Shown here: in pieces, positions 4,738-6,347 of the stretch | How the letters are laid out: each line of letters opens with the position of its first letter | How positions within the stretch are numbered: position 1 is the first letter of the stretch | Origin: Clostridiaceae bacterium | GTDB taxonomy: Bacteria > Bacillota > Clostridia > Lutisporales > Lutisporaceae | Assembly: GCA_028697435.1 (NCBI GenBank) | Contig: JAQVFD010000132.1 | Location: forward strand, 1-6,347 | Length of the DNA stretch: 6,347 nt | Reading direction: 5' to 3' | The notes under the pieces: model-generated | Told to the model about the DNA's origin: nothing | The model's database searches: none | The model's input: the letters and a program-made list of their open reading frames with translations, nothing else | Translations under genes and position numbers: made by a program

Positions 4738-6347
4738 AGTCTTCAGGGTTTGCATCAAGGGCTGACAATACTGCTTCAAAAACAAGCTTTGAAGCTATCT
4801 CAAAAGAATAAGAGATATTTATCCTTTCAGTGTATTTGTGTGCATCCTTTCCCCAAGGACCGATATTCATAAATGGTATATTGAGATTGGCTATTGCATC
4901 TAAGGGAATTGTGTATTTGTCTCCCCATAGAGGAAGATTTGCCTTTAAGCTTTCAATATCAATATTGTCAGGCAGTCCTAAGTAGCTCATATCTGATAAG
5001 CCCGGGAAAAAGGGCTCCTGAGATAAAATCTCTCCATATCTTAAGTTTGCCTCTTTAATGATTTTTTCTGTTATATCTGCGATTTTGTCATCATGCCTGC
5101 TTGCTCCCGAGTGGGGGTAATAGGGGGGCGAAAGGAACAGTACTATCATAGGATTCCGATAGGGGCAGAATTTGTGTGTCTCTCTGACTATTTCAACGGA
5201 CAGCTCCCTTAAGTCAAGTTCCGGAGATTCCTTCACAAAAGATGTCATATGCTCATCGAACTCTTTTCCTCTAACTTCAAGGCACATCTGATAAAGCTCC
5301 CGAAAGGTAATAACCATAGGTTTTATTGACGGAAGCTTCGGTTTACTGCCTGTGAGAACTTGAAGCCGGTCAGCTTTGTTTTCTATGCTCTGAAGCACTT
5401 CTCTAAATGCTTTTTCACCAATGTTTTTCAACTTTTCAAGCACCTCATCAGGTGAAGAAGTTATGGTTATAAAATTGAAATAAGCGTAGGCTGCTGCCGG
5501 AGTTGATACAGAATAAGAGCTCTTTGTATCAGACTGTTTCAGACATACCGGGGCAGGCACTCTGTAGCTTCCTACCGAATCTGAAAGCTCCGGATTCAAT
5601 TCTATCTGATCTATTATCTTAGCTGTCAAAAGGTTCGGGTTAAAGCCGGAAAAAGGATCTCCCGCATGGGTCTCCTTACCTACACAATAAAATACGGGAA
5701 GTAATTTACCGACAGCCCCTGTATATATGTACTTGTTGTCATCTCCCGGATATTTGGGGAAATGGGGTTCTGACACTATGCAGCATACATATTCCAATCC
5801 TTTTTCTCTTTTCAATTTTGCCAGCATATCAACAGCAGCCAACATTCCTGCAGAATTGTTTTCTTCGTCAGGAACCGACAGCAATAGGATATTTCCCGGG
5901 AAATGGTCCAAATTATTTTCCATCTGGTACATAATTTCGACATCAAGAGCTAATCCGTACTTCATATCCATTATTCCACGACCGAAAATATAATCCCCCG
6001 AGGCAAGGTCTATTTCAGCTTCCTTTGAGAGACTGATGCCGCTGCCTTTTTTCAGAAGCTCGGTATATTCCAAAGGCTTAAACGCATATTCCTTATAAGC
6101 GCCATAATCTTCTGCATTTACAACATCAAAGTGGCTGAGCAGAACCACAGTTTTTTTACTCCCGGATTCACCCTCCATCAAAGCATGTACATAGTACCTT
6201 CCGAAGGGATCATTCTTAATGGGGTTAATACATGTATTATTGGGATTGTTTTTAAAGTAATCCATTCTCATGATTATTTCATAGATCTTTTCTGCCATTT
6301 CTATTTCCCCGGGTGTCTCTGATATGCTTGGGACACTGCAAAGCTCC
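4727..6347 (-). CDS. RocB-like M20 family metallopeptidase (N-terminus cut by the window edge)
   Basis: This is a zinc-type M20 amidohydrolase/peptidase most like RocB, an arginine-utilisation protein of Bacillus whose exact substrate is not settled. The frame is open to the right edge. Upstream of the Met at 6298 the sequence reads in frame as LCSVPSISETPGE, typical of M20 N-termini, so 6298 is internal and the true start lies outside. Numbered from that Met, the expected site residues are present: H56 and D58 (SHFD), D111 (GRGIMDMK), catalytic E145 and E146 (PDEE), E177 (VSEP), H211 (THAGDPFSGFNPN, lid domain) and H487 (GPWGKDAHKYTE). The visible 539 residues fit RocB-type proteins, which are longer than ArgE or DapE. 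No signal peptide is seen in the visible part. It is convergent with the small exported protein gene (6 bp between stops). No arginine-pathway genes are visible here, so substrate and pathway stay open. Confidence 0.9.
   Translation of the reverse strand, partial: ELCSVPSISETPGEIEMAEKIYEIIMRMDYFKNNPNNTCINPIKNDPFGRYYVHALMEGESGSKKTVVLLSHFDVVNAEDYGAYKEYAFKPLEYTELLKKGSGISLSKEAEIDLASGDYIFGRGIMDMKYGLALDVEIMYQMENNLDHFPGNILLLSVPDEENNSAGMLAAVDMLAKLKREKGLEYVCCIVSEPHFPKYPGDDNKYIYTGAVGKLLPVFYCVGKETHAGDPFSGFNPNLLTAKIIDQIELNPELSDSVGSYRVPAPVCLKQSDTKSSYSVSTPAAAYAYFNFITITSSPDEVLEKLKNIGEKAFREVLQSIENKADRLQVLTGSKPKLPSIKPMVITFRELYQMCLEVRGKEFDEHMTSFVKESPELDLRELSVEIVRETHKFCPYRNPMIVLFLSPPYYPHSGASRHDDKIADITEKIIKEANLRYGEILSQEPFFPGLSDMSYLGLPDNIDIESLKANLPLWGDKYTIPLDAIANLNIPFMNIGPWGKDAHKYTERINISYSFEIASKLVFEAVLSALDANPEDYGI

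Noticed and set aside
5727..5993. Plus-strand open frame of 88 codons inside the peptidase gene
   Set aside because: It is antisense to the catalytic core of the M20 peptidase and has no independent support.
1..6347. Mobile element, CRISPR array, tRNA or defence system
   Set aside because: No transposase, terminal repeats, spaced direct repeats, cloverleaf or defence-type domains were seen on reading both strands.

Overview
This AT-rich window (low G+C by eye, not computed) looks like the chromosome of a Gram-positive bacterium of the Firmicutes, most likely a member of the Clostridia. The evidence is the strong GGAGGTGA-type ribosome binding sites, TATAAT boxes in AT-rich spacers, AGA/ATA-rich codon use, a YigZ/YvyE-family protein, a RocB-like M20 peptidase, and cyclic-di-GMP enzymes of a type common in clostridia. 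The genus is inference. I see no insertion sequence, prophage gene, CRISPR array, tRNA or rRNA. The window reads as ordinary chromosomal housekeeping and signalling DNA.

Layout: (1) 1-113 holds the 3' end of an unrecognised gene. (2) 161-2194 (+) encodes a membrane-bound diguanylate cyclase with an extracellular Cache-like sensor, a GAF-like domain and an intact GGEEF active site. (3) 2197-2844 (-) is a YigZ/IMPACT-family gene, convergent with the cyclase gene, with only 2 bp between the stop codons. (4) 2845-3017 is a divergent intergenic region with candidate promoters in both directions. (5) 3018-4094 (+) encodes a cytoplasmic HD-GYP protein, a probable cyclic-di-GMP phosphodiesterase. (6) 4095-4222 is intergenic and contains an imperfect hairpin. 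(7) 4223-4720 (+) encodes a small membrane-anchored or exported protein of unknown function. (8) 4727-6347 (-) is a RocB-like M20 metallopeptidase gene. It is cut by the right edge of the window, because its frame stays open upstream of the Met at 6298.

Functionally, the window pairs a sensor-controlled cyclic-di-GMP synthase with a cyclic-di-GMP phosphodiesterase on the same strand, separated by an inverted yigZ-like gene, so they are not one simple operon. The two convergent gene pairs are extremely compact. The right-hand pair shares a perfect 12-bp palindrome that contains both stop codons and probably acts as a shared terminator. I found no convincing undescribed system. The most distinctive items are that shared palindrome, the imperfect hairpin before the small exported protein, and some non-consensus residues in the two cyclic-di-GMP enzymes.
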